Assembly (NCBI RefSeq): GCF_026627255.1
Contig: NZ_JAPNLM010000018.1
Location: 62,001 to 126,000 of the forward strand
Reading direction: 5' to 3'
Source of the DNA: Streptomyces antarcticus
GTDB lineage: Bacteria > Actinomycetota > Actinomycetes > Streptomycetales > Streptomycetaceae
DNA: 64,000 nucleotides
Shown here: positions 16,567-25,601 of the stretch, in pieces
How positions within the stretch are numbered: position 1 is the stretch's first letter
Layout of the letters: each line of letters begins with the position of its first letter
Notes under the pieces: model-generated
Database searches by the model: none
Told to the model about the DNA's origin: nothing
What the model saw: the letters and a program-made list of their open reading frames with translations, nothing else
Position numbers and translations under genes: made by a program

Positions 16567-18660
16567 TCAGCGCGCCGCGTTCCCGGCGTCGTCCGGGCGG
16601 AGCGCCGGGAGCGCGGTGGCCGGCTCCGGCAGCAGGGCCTTGGCGAGGTCCTGGCCGCCCTTCTCGTCCAGCCCGTACATCGCCTCGTAGATCTTGCGGA
16701 CCGCGGGGCCCGAGGCGCCGGAGCCGGTGCCGCCCTGGGAGATCGTCATGACGATCGCGTAGTCCTCGGTGTACGAGGCGAACCACGAGGTGGTCTGTTT
16801 GCCCTGGACCTCGGCGGTGCCGGTCTTGGCGTGCATGGGGATCTGCTTCTGCGGCCAGCCGCCGAAGCGCCAGGCGGCGCTGCCGGTGGTGGCCACGTCG
16901 GCGAGGGCCCCGTCGATGTCGTTGCGCAGCTTCGCGTCCATCGGCAGCCTGCCCTGGACCTTCGGGGCGATCTCCCGGACCGAGTTGCCGTCGGCGCTGA
17001 CGACGGCCTTGCCGACGCTGGGCTGGTGGAGGGTGCCGCCGTTGGCGATGGCCGCGTAGACGGAGGCCATCTGGACCGGGGTGACGAGGGTGTCGCCCTG
17101 GCCGATCGAGTAGTTGATGGCGTCGCCCTCGCGCATCTGGTCGCCCTGGCGGCAGTTCTCGTAGGCGATCTTCTCGGCGAAGGTGCCGTTCTTCTTGCCG
17201 TCGCGGCACCAGGCGGCCTTGCTCGCCTCGAAGAAGTCCTGCTTCCACTTGCGGTCGGGGACCCGGCCGGGGACCTCGTTCGGCAGGTCGATGCCGGTGG
17301 GCTTGCCCAGGCCGAACGCGTGAGCGGTCTTGAAGAACCAGTCGTTGGGGTTCTTCTTGGGGTTGATGCCGCCGTCCTTCTTCCACTCCTGGTCCGCGAT
17401 GGCGTAGTACACCGTGTCGCAGGAGACCTCCAGGGCGCGGCCGATGGTGATGTCGCCGTAGCCCTGGGACTCGAAGTTCGTGAAGGTCTGGGAGCCGACC
17501 GAGTACGAGCTCGGGCAGGGATAGCGCCGGTTGAAGGGGTAGCCGGCGTTCACCGCGGCCGTCGAGGAGACCACCTTGAAGACGGAGCCCGGGGCCGCCT
17601 GGCCCTGGATCGCCCGGTTCAGCAGCGGGTAGTTCGACTTCTTGTCGGTGAGCTTGGCGTAGTCCTTGCCGGAGATGCCGCCCACCCAGGCGTTCGGGTC
17701 GTAGGTCGGGTTCGAGGCCATCGCCACGACGCGGCCGGTCTTGGCCTCCATCACGACGACGGCGCCCGAGTCCGCCACGTAGTTCTTGCGGGTGTTGTTC
17801 TTGTCGAACGTCTTGCGGGCCTCGACCATGGCGTTGTTCAGCTCGCGCTCGGCGACCGCCTGCACCCGGGAGTCGATCGAGGTCACCACGTTCGAGCCGG
17901 GCTGCGACCTGTCGGTCTGGCCCTGCCCGGTGACCCGCCCCAGGTTGTCGACCTCGTAGCGGGTGATCCCGGCCTTGCCCCGCAGGTCCTTGTCGTACGT
18001 CCGCTCCAGGCCCGAGCGGCCCACCTGGTCGGAGCGCAGGTACGGCGAGTCGGAGTTCTTCGCCTTGGCGATCTCCTCGTCGGTCACCGGGGAGAGGTAG
18101 CCGAGCACCTGGGAGGTGTTGGCCCCGTCCGGTCCGGCGTAGCGGCGCATCGCGGTGGGCTCGGCGGTGATCCCGGGGAAGTCCTCGGCGTGCTCGTGGA
18201 TCTGGAGCGCCTGCTCGGTGGTGGCCTCGTCGCTGACCGGGATCGGCTGGTAGGGAGAACCGTTCCAGCAGGGCTGCGGCGTCTTGGCGTCGCACAGCCT
18301 GACCTTGTCGACGACTTCCTGGGGGTTCATGCCCAGGACCCCGGCGAGGCGCGTCAGCACACCCGTACCGCGGTCCTTCATCTTGAGCAGCTCGGTGCGG
18401 CTGGCGGAGACCACGAGGTGGGTCTGGCTGTCGGCGAGCGGGACCCCGCGCGAATCGAGGATCGAGCCGCGGACCGCGGGCTGCACCACCCGCTGGACGT
18501 GGTTGTTCTTGGCCTCGTCCGTGTATTCCTGGCCGTTGCGTATCTGGAGGTACCAGAGTCTTCCGCCCAGGGTGAGCAGGAGCGAGAAGACGACGATCTG
18601 GATGACGACGAGCCGGTTCTGGACCCGAGGGGTCCGGCCGGTCTCGGGTATGTTGCTCAA
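16567..18660 (-). CDS. mrdA: penicillin-binding protein 2 (transpeptidase)
   Basis: Class B PBP that cross-links peptidoglycan outside the membrane. The 697-residue protein has an N-terminal membrane helix (about residues 16-34), a PBP dimerisation domain, and a transpeptidase domain with SVFK, the SxN-type motif SCD in LEVSCDTVYYA, and KTGT. TTG 18660 follows GGGGGAG seven bases upstream and gives the helix a short basic leader. Streptomyces normally keeps an mrdA gene next to mreBCD and rodA; none of those is here, so this is probably an additional PBP2-type protein. The gene symbol marks family, not proven role. Confidence 0.85.
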   Translation of the reverse strand: MSNIPETGRTPRVQNRLVVIQIVVFSLLLTLGGRLWYLQIRNGQEYTDEAKNNHVQRVVQPAVRGSILDSRGVPLADSQTHLVVSASRTELLKMKDRGTGVLTRLAGVLGMNPQEVVDKVRLCDAKTPQPCWNGSPYQPIPVSDEATTEQALQIHEHAEDFPGITAEPTAMRRYAGPDGANTSQVLGYLSPVTDEEIAKAKNSDSPYLRSDQVGRSGLERTYDKDLRGKAGITRYEVDNLGRVTGQGQTDRSQPGSNVVTSIDSRVQAVAERELNNAMVEARKTFDKNNTRKNYVADSGAVVVMEAKTGRVVAMASNPTYDPNAWVGGISGKDYAKLTDKKSNYPLLNRAIQGQAAPGSVFKVVSSTAAVNAGYPFNRRYPCPSSYSVGSQTFTNFESQGYGDITIGRALEVSCDTVYYAIADQEWKKDGGINPKKNPNDWFFKTAHAFGLGKPTGIDLPNEVPGRVPDRKWKQDFFEASKAAWCRDGKKNGTFAEKIAYENCRQGDQMREGDAINYSIGQGDTLVTPVQMASVYAAIANGGTLHQPSVGKAVVSADGNSVREIAPKVQGRLPMDAKLRNDIDGALADVATTGSAAWRFGGWPQKQIPMHAKTGTAEVQGKQTTSWFASYTEDYAIVMTISQGGTGSGASGPAVRKIYEAMYGLDEKGGQDLAKALLPEPATALPALRPDDAGNAAR

Positions 18661-18721
18661 CTCTGCTCTCCCCCGGGCGGCTGCTCCGCGTACGCCCGGT
18701 CGAGTGTAGATCGGGCTCCCC

Positions 18722-20179
18722 TCAGAAGGGGAAACGCGTCCGCCCGTGCTGCACCGAGATCCACTTCTGGGTCGTGAACGCCTCGACCGTCGCCTCGCCG
18801 TTCAGCCGCCCCAGCCCCGATGCCTTCTCCCCGCCGAAGGCGGCCAGCGGCTCGTCCGCGATCGTGGAGTCGTTGACGTGGATCATCCCCGTCTCGATGC
18901 GCTGCGCGAAGCGCACGCCCCGCTCCACGTCCCGGGTGTGCACCGCGCCGCTGAGCCCGTACGGGGTCAGGTTGGTCAGCCGTACGGCCTCGTCCTCACC
19001 GTCGAAGACGACCAGCAGGGCCACCGGGCCGAAGATCTCCTGGCCCAGCAGCGGGGAGTCCTCGGGGAGACCGGCCAGGACGGTCGGTTCCACCAGGTTG
19101 CCGCGCGTAGAACCGCGTACGAGCGCCTGCGCGCCCTCGGCGACGGCCCGGTCCACGAGCGCGGTGAGGGCGTCGGCCTGGAAGGAGTTGATCAGCGGGC
19201 CGATGTGGGTGTCCGCGTCGTGCGGGTCACCCGTCTTCAGGGCGCGGACCCGGGCGGTGAACTTCTCGGTGAACTCCTCCGCGACGGAGGCGTCGACCAG
19301 GATGCGGTTGGCGGCCATGCAGACCTGGCCCTGGTAGACGAACCGGCTGAAGACGGCCGCGTCCACCGCGTAGTCCAGGTCGGCGTCGTCGAGGACGACG
19401 AGCGCGCTGTTCCCGCTGAGCTCCAGGACGGTCCGCTTGAAGTGACGGGCGGCGACGGCTCCCACGTGCCTGCCGACGCGGTCCGAGCCGGCGAAGGAGA
19501 TCACCTTCGGGACGGGGTGCGTCAGGAGGGCGTCGCCGATCTCCGCTATGTCGGTGACCAGGACGTTCAGCAGGCCCGCGGGGAGTCCGGCGTCCTCGAA
19601 GATCTTGGCGATGACCCCGCCGCCGACCACGGGCGCGTTCTGGTTCGGCTTGATCACGACGGCGTTGCCCAGGGCCAGGGCCGGGGCGACGGACTTCAGG
19701 GTGACCAGGAAGGGGAAGTTGAACGGGCTGATCACGGTGACGACGCCGACCGGGAGGCGCTGGACCCGGTTCTCCTTGCCCTCGACCGGCGAGGCCAGGA
19801 TGCGGCCCTCGGGGCGTACGGCCAGCTGGATCGCCTCGCGCATGAACTCCATCGCGCTGTGGACCTCGTACTCGGCCTTGGGACGGGTCCCGCCGAGCTC
19901 GTCGATCATCGCCTCGACGATCTCCTTCTCGCGCTCCTCGGTGATCCGCAGGGCGCGCTCCAGGACTGCGCGTCTGGAGTAGGGGCTGGTGGCGGCCCAG
20001 TCGCGCTGGGCGCGCTCGGCGCCGCGGTAGGCCTGGTCCACCTGCTCGACGGTGGCCACGGTGATGGCGGCGAGCTTCTCGCCGTTGTACGGGTTGACGT
20101 CGATGATGTCCCACGAACCGGTACCGGCCAGCCATTCGCCGTCGATGTACTGGTGAGCCAGGTCGCTGAATATGGACAT
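18722..20179 (-). CDS. aldehyde dehydrogenase (benzaldehyde/vanillin dehydrogenase-like)
   Basis: NAD(P)-dependent oxidation of an aldehyde to its acid. The 485-residue protein has the ALDH catalytic cysteine in GQVCMAANR, the general-base glutamate in LELSGNSAL, the FNFPF substrate-channel segment and the C-terminal GGEKASGLGRLNGE block. These resemble aromatic aldehyde dehydrogenases, but no degradation genes lie beside it, so the substrate is open. ATG 20179 (MSIFSDLAHQYIDGEW) follows AAGGGATGG. Confidence 0.9.
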   Translation of the reverse strand: MSIFSDLAHQYIDGEWLAGTGSWDIIDVNPYNGEKLAAITVATVEQVDQAYRGAERAQRDWAATSPYSRRAVLERALRITEEREKEIVEAMIDELGGTRPKAEYEVHSAMEFMREAIQLAVRPEGRILASPVEGKENRVQRLPVGVVTVISPFNFPFLVTLKSVAPALALGNAVVIKPNQNAPVVGGGVIAKIFEDAGLPAGLLNVLVTDIAEIGDALLTHPVPKVISFAGSDRVGRHVGAVAARHFKRTVLELSGNSALVVLDDADLDYAVDAAVFSRFVYQGQVCMAANRILVDASVAEEFTEKFTARVRALKTGDPHDADTHIGPLINSFQADALTALVDRAVAEGAQALVRGSTRGNLVEPTVLAGLPEDSPLLGQEIFGPVALLVVFDGEDEAVRLTNLTPYGLSGAVHTRDVERGVRFAQRIETGMIHVNDSTIADEPLAAFGGEKASGLGRLNGEATVEAFTTQKWISVQHGRTRFPF

Positions 20180-20268
20180 GCCATCCCTTACTGCGAGCGC
20201 GCACCCGTGCGCTGCACCGGAGACCGATCGGTCGTCATGCACTGATCAGACGTCATAGTACGTGCGAA

Positions 20269-21129
20269 TCAAGACAGTTGGAGCAGACCGCGAAGAAGAT
20301 CCCTTGTCTGGCCGGGGTCCGGGCAGTCGGCCTGGAGTCGCTCCATGGCCCTGCCGTACTGCCCCACTTCCTCGTCCTTGTCCAGGTAGAGGGCACTGGT
20401 GAGCTGTTCCAGATAGACGATGTCCTGGAGGTCCGACTCGGGGAAGCGCAGCAGCGTGAAGGCCCCGCTCTCGCCCGCGTGGCCGCCGAAGGAGAACGGC
20501 ATGACCTGGAGCTGCACGTTGGGCCGCTGGGAGATCTCGATGAGGTGCTCCAACTGGCCGCGCATGACGTCGCGGTCGCCGTACGGGCGGCGCAGGGCGG
20601 CCTCGTCGAGCACGGCGTGGAAGACCGGGGCGCTCTCGGAGACGAGGGCCTTCTGCCGCTCGAGACGCAGCGCGACCCGCCGGTCGATCTCGGCCGTGGT
20701 GGCGCCGGGCATGCCGCGGCGGACGACGGCCTGGGCGTAGGCCTCGGTCTGGAGCAGTCCGTGGACGAACTGGACCTCGTAGATGCGGATGTGCGAGGCG
20801 GCGCCCTCCAGACCGATGTACGTCTGGAACCACCCGGGCAGTACGTCTCCGTAACTGTGCCACCAGCCGGTGGCGTTGGCCTCGCGGACCAGTCCCAGGA
20901 GGGATTCGCGCTCCGCGTCGTCCGTGACCCCGTAGAGCGTGAGGAGGTCCTCGACGTCCCGTGCCTTGAAGCTCACCCTTCCCAACTCCAAGCGGCTGAT
21001 CTTCGATTCGGATGCGCGGATCGAGTAGCCGGCCGCCTCGCGGGTGATGCCGCGGGATTCACGGAGTCGCCTGAGCTGCGAGCCCAGGAGGATTCGGCGC
21101 ACCACAGAACCGCTGGCTTCTGCGGTCAC
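20269..21129 (-). CDS. XRE-family regulator with DUF5753 domain
   Basis: A 286-residue protein. About residues 12-68 form the helix-turn-helix (LGSQLRRLRESRGITREAAGYSI, split here by eye, with SKISRLELGR). The rest is the DUF5753 sensor-like domain (PGWFQTYIGLE, EVQFVHGLLQTEAYAQAV, QLQVMPFSFGGHAGESGAF). Streptomyces has dozens of these, usually paired with a DUF397 gene; WhiJ-type members affect development. GTG 21129 follows GGGGAGGG and is preferred to ATG 21147. A DUF397 gene and an ATPase-fold gene lie divergently upstream. Confidence 0.9.
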   Translation of the reverse strand: MTAEASGSVVRRILLGSQLRRLRESRGITREAAGYSIRASESKISRLELGRVSFKARDVEDLLTLYGVTDDAERESLLGLVREANATGWWHSYGDVLPGWFQTYIGLEGAASHIRIYEVQFVHGLLQTEAYAQAVVRRGMPGATTAEIDRRVALRLERQKALVSESAPVFHAVLDEAALRRPYGDRDVMRGQLEHLIEISQRPNVQLQVMPFSFGGHAGESGAFTLLRFPESDLQDIVYLEQLTSALYLDKDEEVGQYGRAMERLQADCPDPGQTRDLLRGLLQLS

Positions 21130-21503
21130 TAGTCCTGCCCTCCCCATCGCGATGGATGTGCGCCCCTTCCGCACTCTCGTGCGGGCGGGACAGCCAGCGG
21201 GGCCCCCGTACCCCAGGGCCGCAGTCTGCCACCAAAACGCACCCGCCCGTACTCGTTCTGTAACGGAATCCCGCCTCCGGGGAAAGAAGTCCGTCCGTAT
21301 ACGTAGGAAGAAATGAGCAAGAACCGTCACGTGAGTGGACAGGTCCGGCGCATGCACGTGCATCTGCCCTTGCATCCGGCTCCGCCATTCGGAACGATGG
21401 TCCCCGCGCACCTGCGTGCTGTTCGCGCCGGCGCACGGACCCACCCCGCAGTTCTCTTTGGACGAGGCCGCCGCTTCGCCCGCGAATCCCGGGAGTGCCT
21501 CGC
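21130..21503. promoter_or_regulatory. intergenic control region, XRE gene to HATPase gene
   Basis: This 374-base gap separates divergent genes. It holds one palindromic site (21351-21375) described separately, a relatively A-rich stretch near 21290-21320, and no convincing coding frame. It must contain both promoters, but I could not place -10/-35 boxes with confidence. Confidence 0.6.
21351..21375. promoter_or_regulatory. palindromic repeat site 1
   Basis: Contains the perfect palindrome ATGCACGTGCAT followed by CTGCCCTTGCAT. The word TGCACGTGCATCTGCCC recurs inverted at 22444-22466. It lies in the divergent control region of the XRE and HATPase genes. Confidence 0.7.
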
Positions 21504-22013
21504 ATGGGGACGAATGGATCGACCATGCTCGAGCCGTTACGGCAGGGGCTTCCCCCGGTCGACCCCACGGCTGTCTCCGGGTCCGCCTCCTGCGCTCTGC
21601 CCGCCCGGTTCGAGGCGGTGCGGGGCGCCCGCACTTTCACCCGCTCGACACTGTGCCAGTGGGGTCTCGACGACCGCTTCGACGACGTGTCGCTGGTCGT
21701 CTCCGAGCTCGTCACCAACGCGCTGCGCCATGCCCTGCCCGAGGACGCGCGGGGTGCGTGCGCCGAGGCTGAGCCGCCGGTACGGCTGCACCTGATGCGG
21801 TGGAGCACGCGGCTGGTGTGCGCGGTGCGCGACCCCAGCGAGGACCGGCCCGGCGGGGCCTTCTCCCCGGAGCGCACGGAGGAGAACTTCGACCTGGAGT
21901 CCGGCCGCGGGCTGTTCCTGGTCGACTCCTACAGCGACAGCTGGGGCTGGCACCCGCTCGCGGGACGGCTCACCGGCAAGGTGGTCTGGGCGCTGTTCCT
22001 GCTCCACGACTGA
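21504..22013 (+). CDS. ATP-binding protein of the anti-sigma/HATPase_c (RsbW-like) family
   Basis: A 169-residue single-domain GHKL ATPase with an N box (SELVTNALRHA), G1 (VRDPS) and G2 (ESGRGLFLVDSYS). Streptomyces has many such orphan proteins. RsbW-like members phosphorylate anti-anti-sigma factors, but most are uncharacterised. ATG 21504 follows GGGAG with eight bases between; other in-frame starts are possible. It lies within a XRE/DUF397 group and between palindromic repeats, so it probably works with those regulators. Confidence 0.85.
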   Translation: MGTNGSTMLEPLRQGLPPVDPTAVSGSASCALPARFEAVRGARTFTRSTLCQWGLDDRFDDVSLVVSELVTNALRHALPEDARGACAEAEPPVRLHLMRWSTRLVCAVRDPSEDRPGGAFSPERTEENFDLESGRGLFLVDSYSDSWGWHPLAGRLTGKVVWALFLLHD

Positions 22014-22100
22014 GCCGCGGCGCCGTCGCCCGGCAACAGCGGCGGACCCGCCCCGTACACGCCAGCCGGCCGGGATTGATCACTGCGATCAATCCCGGCC

Positions 22101-22115
22101 GTGCACGTGCATGGC
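22101..22115. promoter_or_regulatory. palindromic repeat site 2
   Basis: GTGCACGTGCATGGC carries the TGCACGTGCA palindrome core of sites 1 and 3 but not the CTGCCC extension. It lies 88 bases after the HATPase stop and 22 bases beyond the DUF397 stop, between convergent genes. Confidence 0.5.
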
Positions 22116-22136
22116 TTGTATGGGTGCGCTGTTCCT

Positions 22137-22382
22137 TCAGCCGATCAAGTGATCGAACTCGCCGTCCTTGACCCCCAGGAGCAGCGCCTCTATCTCGGCG
22201 GGCGTGTACACGAGCGCCGGTCCATCGGGAAAGCGTGAGTTGCGCATGGCGACGTCGCCGCCGGGCAGTCTCGCGAACTCCACACAAGAGCCCTGCGAGT
22301 TGCTGTGTCTGCTCTTCTGCCACGTCAGCTCAAACAAGGAAGCGAGTTCTGCAGCTGCCATCCCGTTGTACGCGTGGTCCAC
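22137..22382 (-). CDS. DUF397 protein
   Basis: An 81-residue protein with the DUF397 core: TWQKSRHSNSQGSCVEFARL, then VAMRNSRFPDGPALVYTPAEI. Small DUF397 proteins are the regular partners of XRE/DUF5753 regulators in Streptomyces and are thought to modulate them. The matching regulator here is the gene ending at 20269. GTG 22382 begins the frame. A palindromic repeat lies 62 bases upstream. Confidence 0.9.
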   Translation of the reverse strand: MDHAYNGMAAAELASLFELTWQKSRHSNSQGSCVEFARLPGGDVAMRNSRFPDGPALVYTPAEIEALLLGVKDGEFDHLIG

Positions 22383-22443
22383 AGGAAGCCCCCGATAGTG
22401 CAGATGTCAACTGCACCGGATCATAGCTGTGTTCATAAGTGCC

Positions 22444-22466
22444 TGCATGGGCAGATGCACGTGCAC
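22444..22466. promoter_or_regulatory. palindromic repeat site 3
   Basis: Inverted copy of site 1: on the minus strand it reads GTGCACGTGCATCTGCCCATGCA. It lies upstream of the DUF397 start at a distance suited to an operator. Confidence 0.7.
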
Positions 22467-22500
22467 GGAGGGTGGTCCACTGATCACAAAAGGGCCCCCT

Positions 22501-24093
22501 TCAGGGCCGCAGCGCTTCGGACACCTCGTCGAGGGAGTCCACGAGCTGCTCGGCCGCCCCGCGCAGCACTCCCGACGCCGGGGTGTCCCAGGCCGTCAGC
22601 AGGGCCCGTACGCCGTCCCATTGCGGGACGCGCCGCTCCCGTACGGCCTTGGCCCCCGCCTCCGTCGCGTCGCGCAGCGCCCCGGCGAACTCGGCCGCGC
22701 CCGGCACCGGGGCCCCGTCCCGGTCCGGGGGGTGGGCCTCCAGCAGCATGGCGTGGCGGCCCATCGCCGCCAGGGCGTCCCCCGCCCCCTCGGCCGCCGC
22801 CCGGGACAGACCGCGGTGGCGCACCGGCTCTCCCGCCGCCCGCGTGAGCGCGTCCTGCCAGGCGATGCGGGCGTCGCGGGTGTCCAGCAGGGCCTCGCGG
22901 ACGTCGGCGCGACGGGCCCCGGCCGGATCGGCGTACTGGCCGAGCACGGCGGCCGCGTACCGTCCGTCCGCGGCCAGCCAGTCGGCGAGACGGGTGCGCA
23001 GCCGCGGGGTCTCCCAGGCCGGGTAGAGGGCGTAGGCGGCCATCGCGAGCAGCCCGCCGACCAGCGTCAGGGTCACCCGGTCGGGCACGGTCTGGTCCCA
23101 GCGGACCCCGCCCATGCCGAGCAGGAAGACGACGTACGCGGAGACGAAGAGCTGCGCGACGGCGTACCCGGTGCGCATCAGGACGTACATCAGGCCCGCG
23201 CTGACCACGGCGAGCAGGCCCGACAGGTACATGCCCGGCTGGGCGAGCTGCACGATGCCGGTGGCGACCGCGACCCCGACCAGGGTCCCGGCGAAGCGGG
23301 CGACGGCGCGGGAGTAGGTCTGGGTGAAGTCCGGCCGCATCACCATCACTGAGGCCATCGGGGCCCAGTAGGCGTGCCCGAGCGGCAGCGCCAGTCCGAT
23401 CACCAGGCCCGCGCAGGCCACGGCGGTGACGCGCAGGGCGTGCCGCAGGATCGGCGACCCGGGCCGCAGCTCCGCCCGTACGGTTTTCAGGACCAGCGGC
23501 GCCATCCGCCACAGGGTGGGCCGCAGCATCGACTCCCCCGGCTCGGCGGTGCGCCCCGAGCCGGGCTCGACCGTCTCCCGTACGTCGTCCAGCAGCGCGG
23601 CGAGCCGGCGCGCGGCCCGCAGCGGCGCGCCGGTGAGGAGGTCCGCCGTGTCGGGGGACCTCCGGACGGAGAGGGCCGGGGCGGGCGGCCGGACCGGCTC
23701 CCCGTGCCGGATCGCCCGCGCGGCGGCGTCGAGCACCGACCCGGCGGCGGCGAGCAGCTCCCGCACCCGGTCCCGGGCCGGCCCCTCGGCCGGAGCCCCC
23801 ACGGCCGGATCGGCGAGCGACGCCAGCACGGGCCGGATCCGCTCGGCGAGCCCCCGCGCGCCGTGCAGCTCGGCGGGGCGCCGCCGGGCCTGGCGGGCGC
23901 TGACGGTGGCGGCGGCGCGGGCCCGCATCAGCGGCTGCGGGTCGAAGGGCGCGTGGGGATCGTGGCGCAGCCGCCGGGCGTAGTCGGCCTCGGCGGCGAG
24001 CGCGTCGGCCAGGGCGTCGCGCTGGGCGCCCCAGCGGCGGATGGGGAAGAGGACGATCAGCAGCGCCTGGACCACCCCGCCGGCGGCGATCAT
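22501..24093 (-). CDS. FUSC-family membrane protein, apparently short at the N-terminus
   Basis: A 530-residue protein with one hydrophobic segment at its very start (about residues 5-18), then a charged helical region, and then five or six helices at about 220-350. The pattern includes the YWAPMASVMVMRPDF motif typical of FUSC/aromatic-acid exporter-like proteins. Full-length members are usually around 700 residues with a multi-helix bundle before the first soluble region; that part is missing. ATG 24093 is the only good start. Upstream the frame continues into a short repeat of Pro-Gln-Pro-Asp-Ala codons up to the DUF2786 stop. Possibly a truncated gene. Confidence 0.75.
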   Translation of the reverse strand: MIAAGGVVQALLIVLFPIRRWGAQRDALADALAAEADYARRLRHDPHAPFDPQPLMRARAAATVSARQARRRPAELHGARGLAERIRPVLASLADPAVGAPAEGPARDRVRELLAAAGSVLDAAARAIRHGEPVRPPAPALSVRRSPDTADLLTGAPLRAARRLAALLDDVRETVEPGSGRTAEPGESMLRPTLWRMAPLVLKTVRAELRPGSPILRHALRVTAVACAGLVIGLALPLGHAYWAPMASVMVMRPDFTQTYSRAVARFAGTLVGVAVATGIVQLAQPGMYLSGLLAVVSAGLMYVLMRTGYAVAQLFVSAYVVFLLGMGGVRWDQTVPDRVTLTLVGGLLAMAAYALYPAWETPRLRTRLADWLAADGRYAAAVLGQYADPAGARRADVREALLDTRDARIAWQDALTRAAGEPVRHRGLSRAAAEGAGDALAAMGRHAMLLEAHPPDRDGAPVPGAAEFAGALRDATEAGAKAVRERRVPQWDGVRALLTAWDTPASGVLRGAAEQLVDSLDEVSEALRP

Positions 24094-24133
24094 CGCGGCG
24101 TGGCCGGCGGGCTGCGGGTCTGCGGGCTGCGGG

Positions 24134-25309
24134 TCAGCGGGGCAGCGGGCTGCGCCTGCCGCCCATGTGGGCGCGGTCGGCGGCCGCCGTGCCGTCCTCC
24201 CAGCCCGCGTGGTCGGTGGCGCCGCGCAGCCGGGTCGTCGTGGTGCGGGGGAACATCTCGTCCGCCCGGGAGGTGACCGCCACGTCGCGGGCCACCAGGG
24301 CCGGCAGGTTGTCCGGGGCCTCGGCGGCCGTGTGCTCGGCGGTCTCGGCGAGCCGCTGGCCGAGCCTGCTGGCGTACGCGAGCAGGAACGACTGCCGGAA
24401 GGTCTTCGTCCGCTTACGCCCGCCGGAGCGCTGCGCGGCCTCCGCGCGGGTCATCGCCGCCGTGCCCTGCACGAGCAGCGAGGTGTACAGCAGCTCCACC
24501 GCCTCCAGGTCGCTCTCGAAGCCGACCACCGTGGAGAACTCGAAGCCGCTGTTCCACACCGCCCGGCAGCGGTTGGCGGTGGCCACCGCGTCGAGCAGGA
24601 CCGCCTTGGCCTCCTCGTACGGCGGCTCGACACCGATCCGGGACGCCCCCGGCACCCGCGCGGGCCCGCCGCCGCGCGCCGCGAGCAGCGCCTCGTCCAC
24701 GGTGTGCCGGGCCATCAGCTCCTGGGCCTTGGCGCTGAGCGCCTCCGCCTCCTCCGGGAACGTGGTCGCCTCGGCCTTGGCGAGCAGGGCCCGGATGCGG
24801 CCGAGCATGCGCGGCTCGATGTGCGCGTGCTCCCCGGGGTCCGCCGGGTCGCCCGGCAGCGGGCCCACCGGCTCGATCGAGGGCAGCCGGATCAGCAGCC
24901 GCAGCACTTCCAGAACCGCGCCGGCCAGCGTGAACCGGTCCGTCCGCTCCCGCTGCGCCAGCTGGTCGGCGTACTCCCCGTCGCTCCCCCACCACGCCTC
25001 GGCGTCCGTCCACCGGGCGGGGAGCCGGGCGTAGCGGCGCGCCTCGGCGGCGATCAGGTCGCCGGTGATCCTCAGGTGCCGCTCGTCGAGGTCGCGGCGC
25101 ACCAGCCGCAGCACGTCGGCCGGCTGCCAGCCGCGCTCCCAGCCCTGCCGTACGTACGCCTCCCCGCGCGCGAGCAGCTCCTGCCCCACCCCGGGCCACA
25201 GCGCGGGCTCGGCGACGAGCACGGACGCGCCGGTGTCCAGCCCGGCGTCGTCCTGGGCGTAGAGGGCGGCGGCGAAGGCTCGGTCGACGGTCTCGGCAAG
25301 GTCTCTCAC
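24134..25309 (-). CDS. DUF2786 protein
   Basis: A 391-residue soluble protein. The central block MLGRIRALLAKAEATTFPEEAEALSAKAQELMARH is the DUF2786 motif (shown in part). It is followed by a region ending in a basic RSGGRKRTKTFRQSFLLAY segment. The function is unknown; relatives occur in phages and plasmids as well as chromosomes. GTG 25309 (VRDLAETVDRAF) begins where the frame turns protein-like; the longer frame upstream is glycine/proline-rich non-coding sequence. Its stop lies 40 bases before the FUSC start. Confidence 0.8.
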   Translation of the reverse strand: MRDLAETVDRAFAAALYAQDDAGLDTGASVLVAEPALWPGVGQELLARGEAYVRQGWERGWQPADVLRLVRRDLDERHLRITGDLIAAEARRYARLPARWTDAEAWWGSDGEYADQLAQRERTDRFTLAGAVLEVLRLLIRLPSIEPVGPLPGDPADPGEHAHIEPRMLGRIRALLAKAEATTFPEEAEALSAKAQELMARHTVDEALLAARGGGPARVPGASRIGVEPPYEEAKAVLLDAVATANRCRAVWNSGFEFSTVVGFESDLEAVELLYTSLLVQGTAAMTRAEAAQRSGGRKRTKTFRQSFLLAYASRLGQRLAETAEHTAAEAPDNLPALVARDVAVTSRADEMFPRTTTTRLRGATDHAGWEDGTAAADRAHMGGRRSPLPR

Positions 25310-25414
25310 ACCCTTCAGCTTGGCATGTCCCCCCACCGACACCGCTCCACCCCCGCCCGGCCCGTTCCAGCCCCGCCGGGCACCCACTCCGACCCCGCCG
25401 AGGGGCTGCCATCG

Positions 25415-25460
25415 CAGCCCCGCCGGCGTTTGAGGCGCGGGGTCCGGGGCGGAGCCCCGG
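25415..25460. repeat. dispersed Streptomyces intergenic repeat
   Basis: The stretch CCCCGCCGGCGTTTGAGG followed by GGTCCGGGGCGGAGCCCC matches, from memory, a short element found many times between genes in Streptomyces genomes. It can form a hairpin (TCCGGGGC/GCCCCGG). It sits in the 292-base gap between the divergent DUF2786 and polymerase genes, which otherwise holds only GC-rich sequence. Confidence 0.6.
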
Positions 25461-25601
25461 CAACGGCGCGGCACCCGAGCCCGGCTCCCCCGCCCGCCCG
25501 AACCCCGCGAGCCCCGGCACGGGCCAGAACCCCCCGAGCCCCCGGCCGGGGCCCGGCACGGCGCCACCCCCCTGTCAGACCCGGGTGGGACACTCGCACC
25601 C

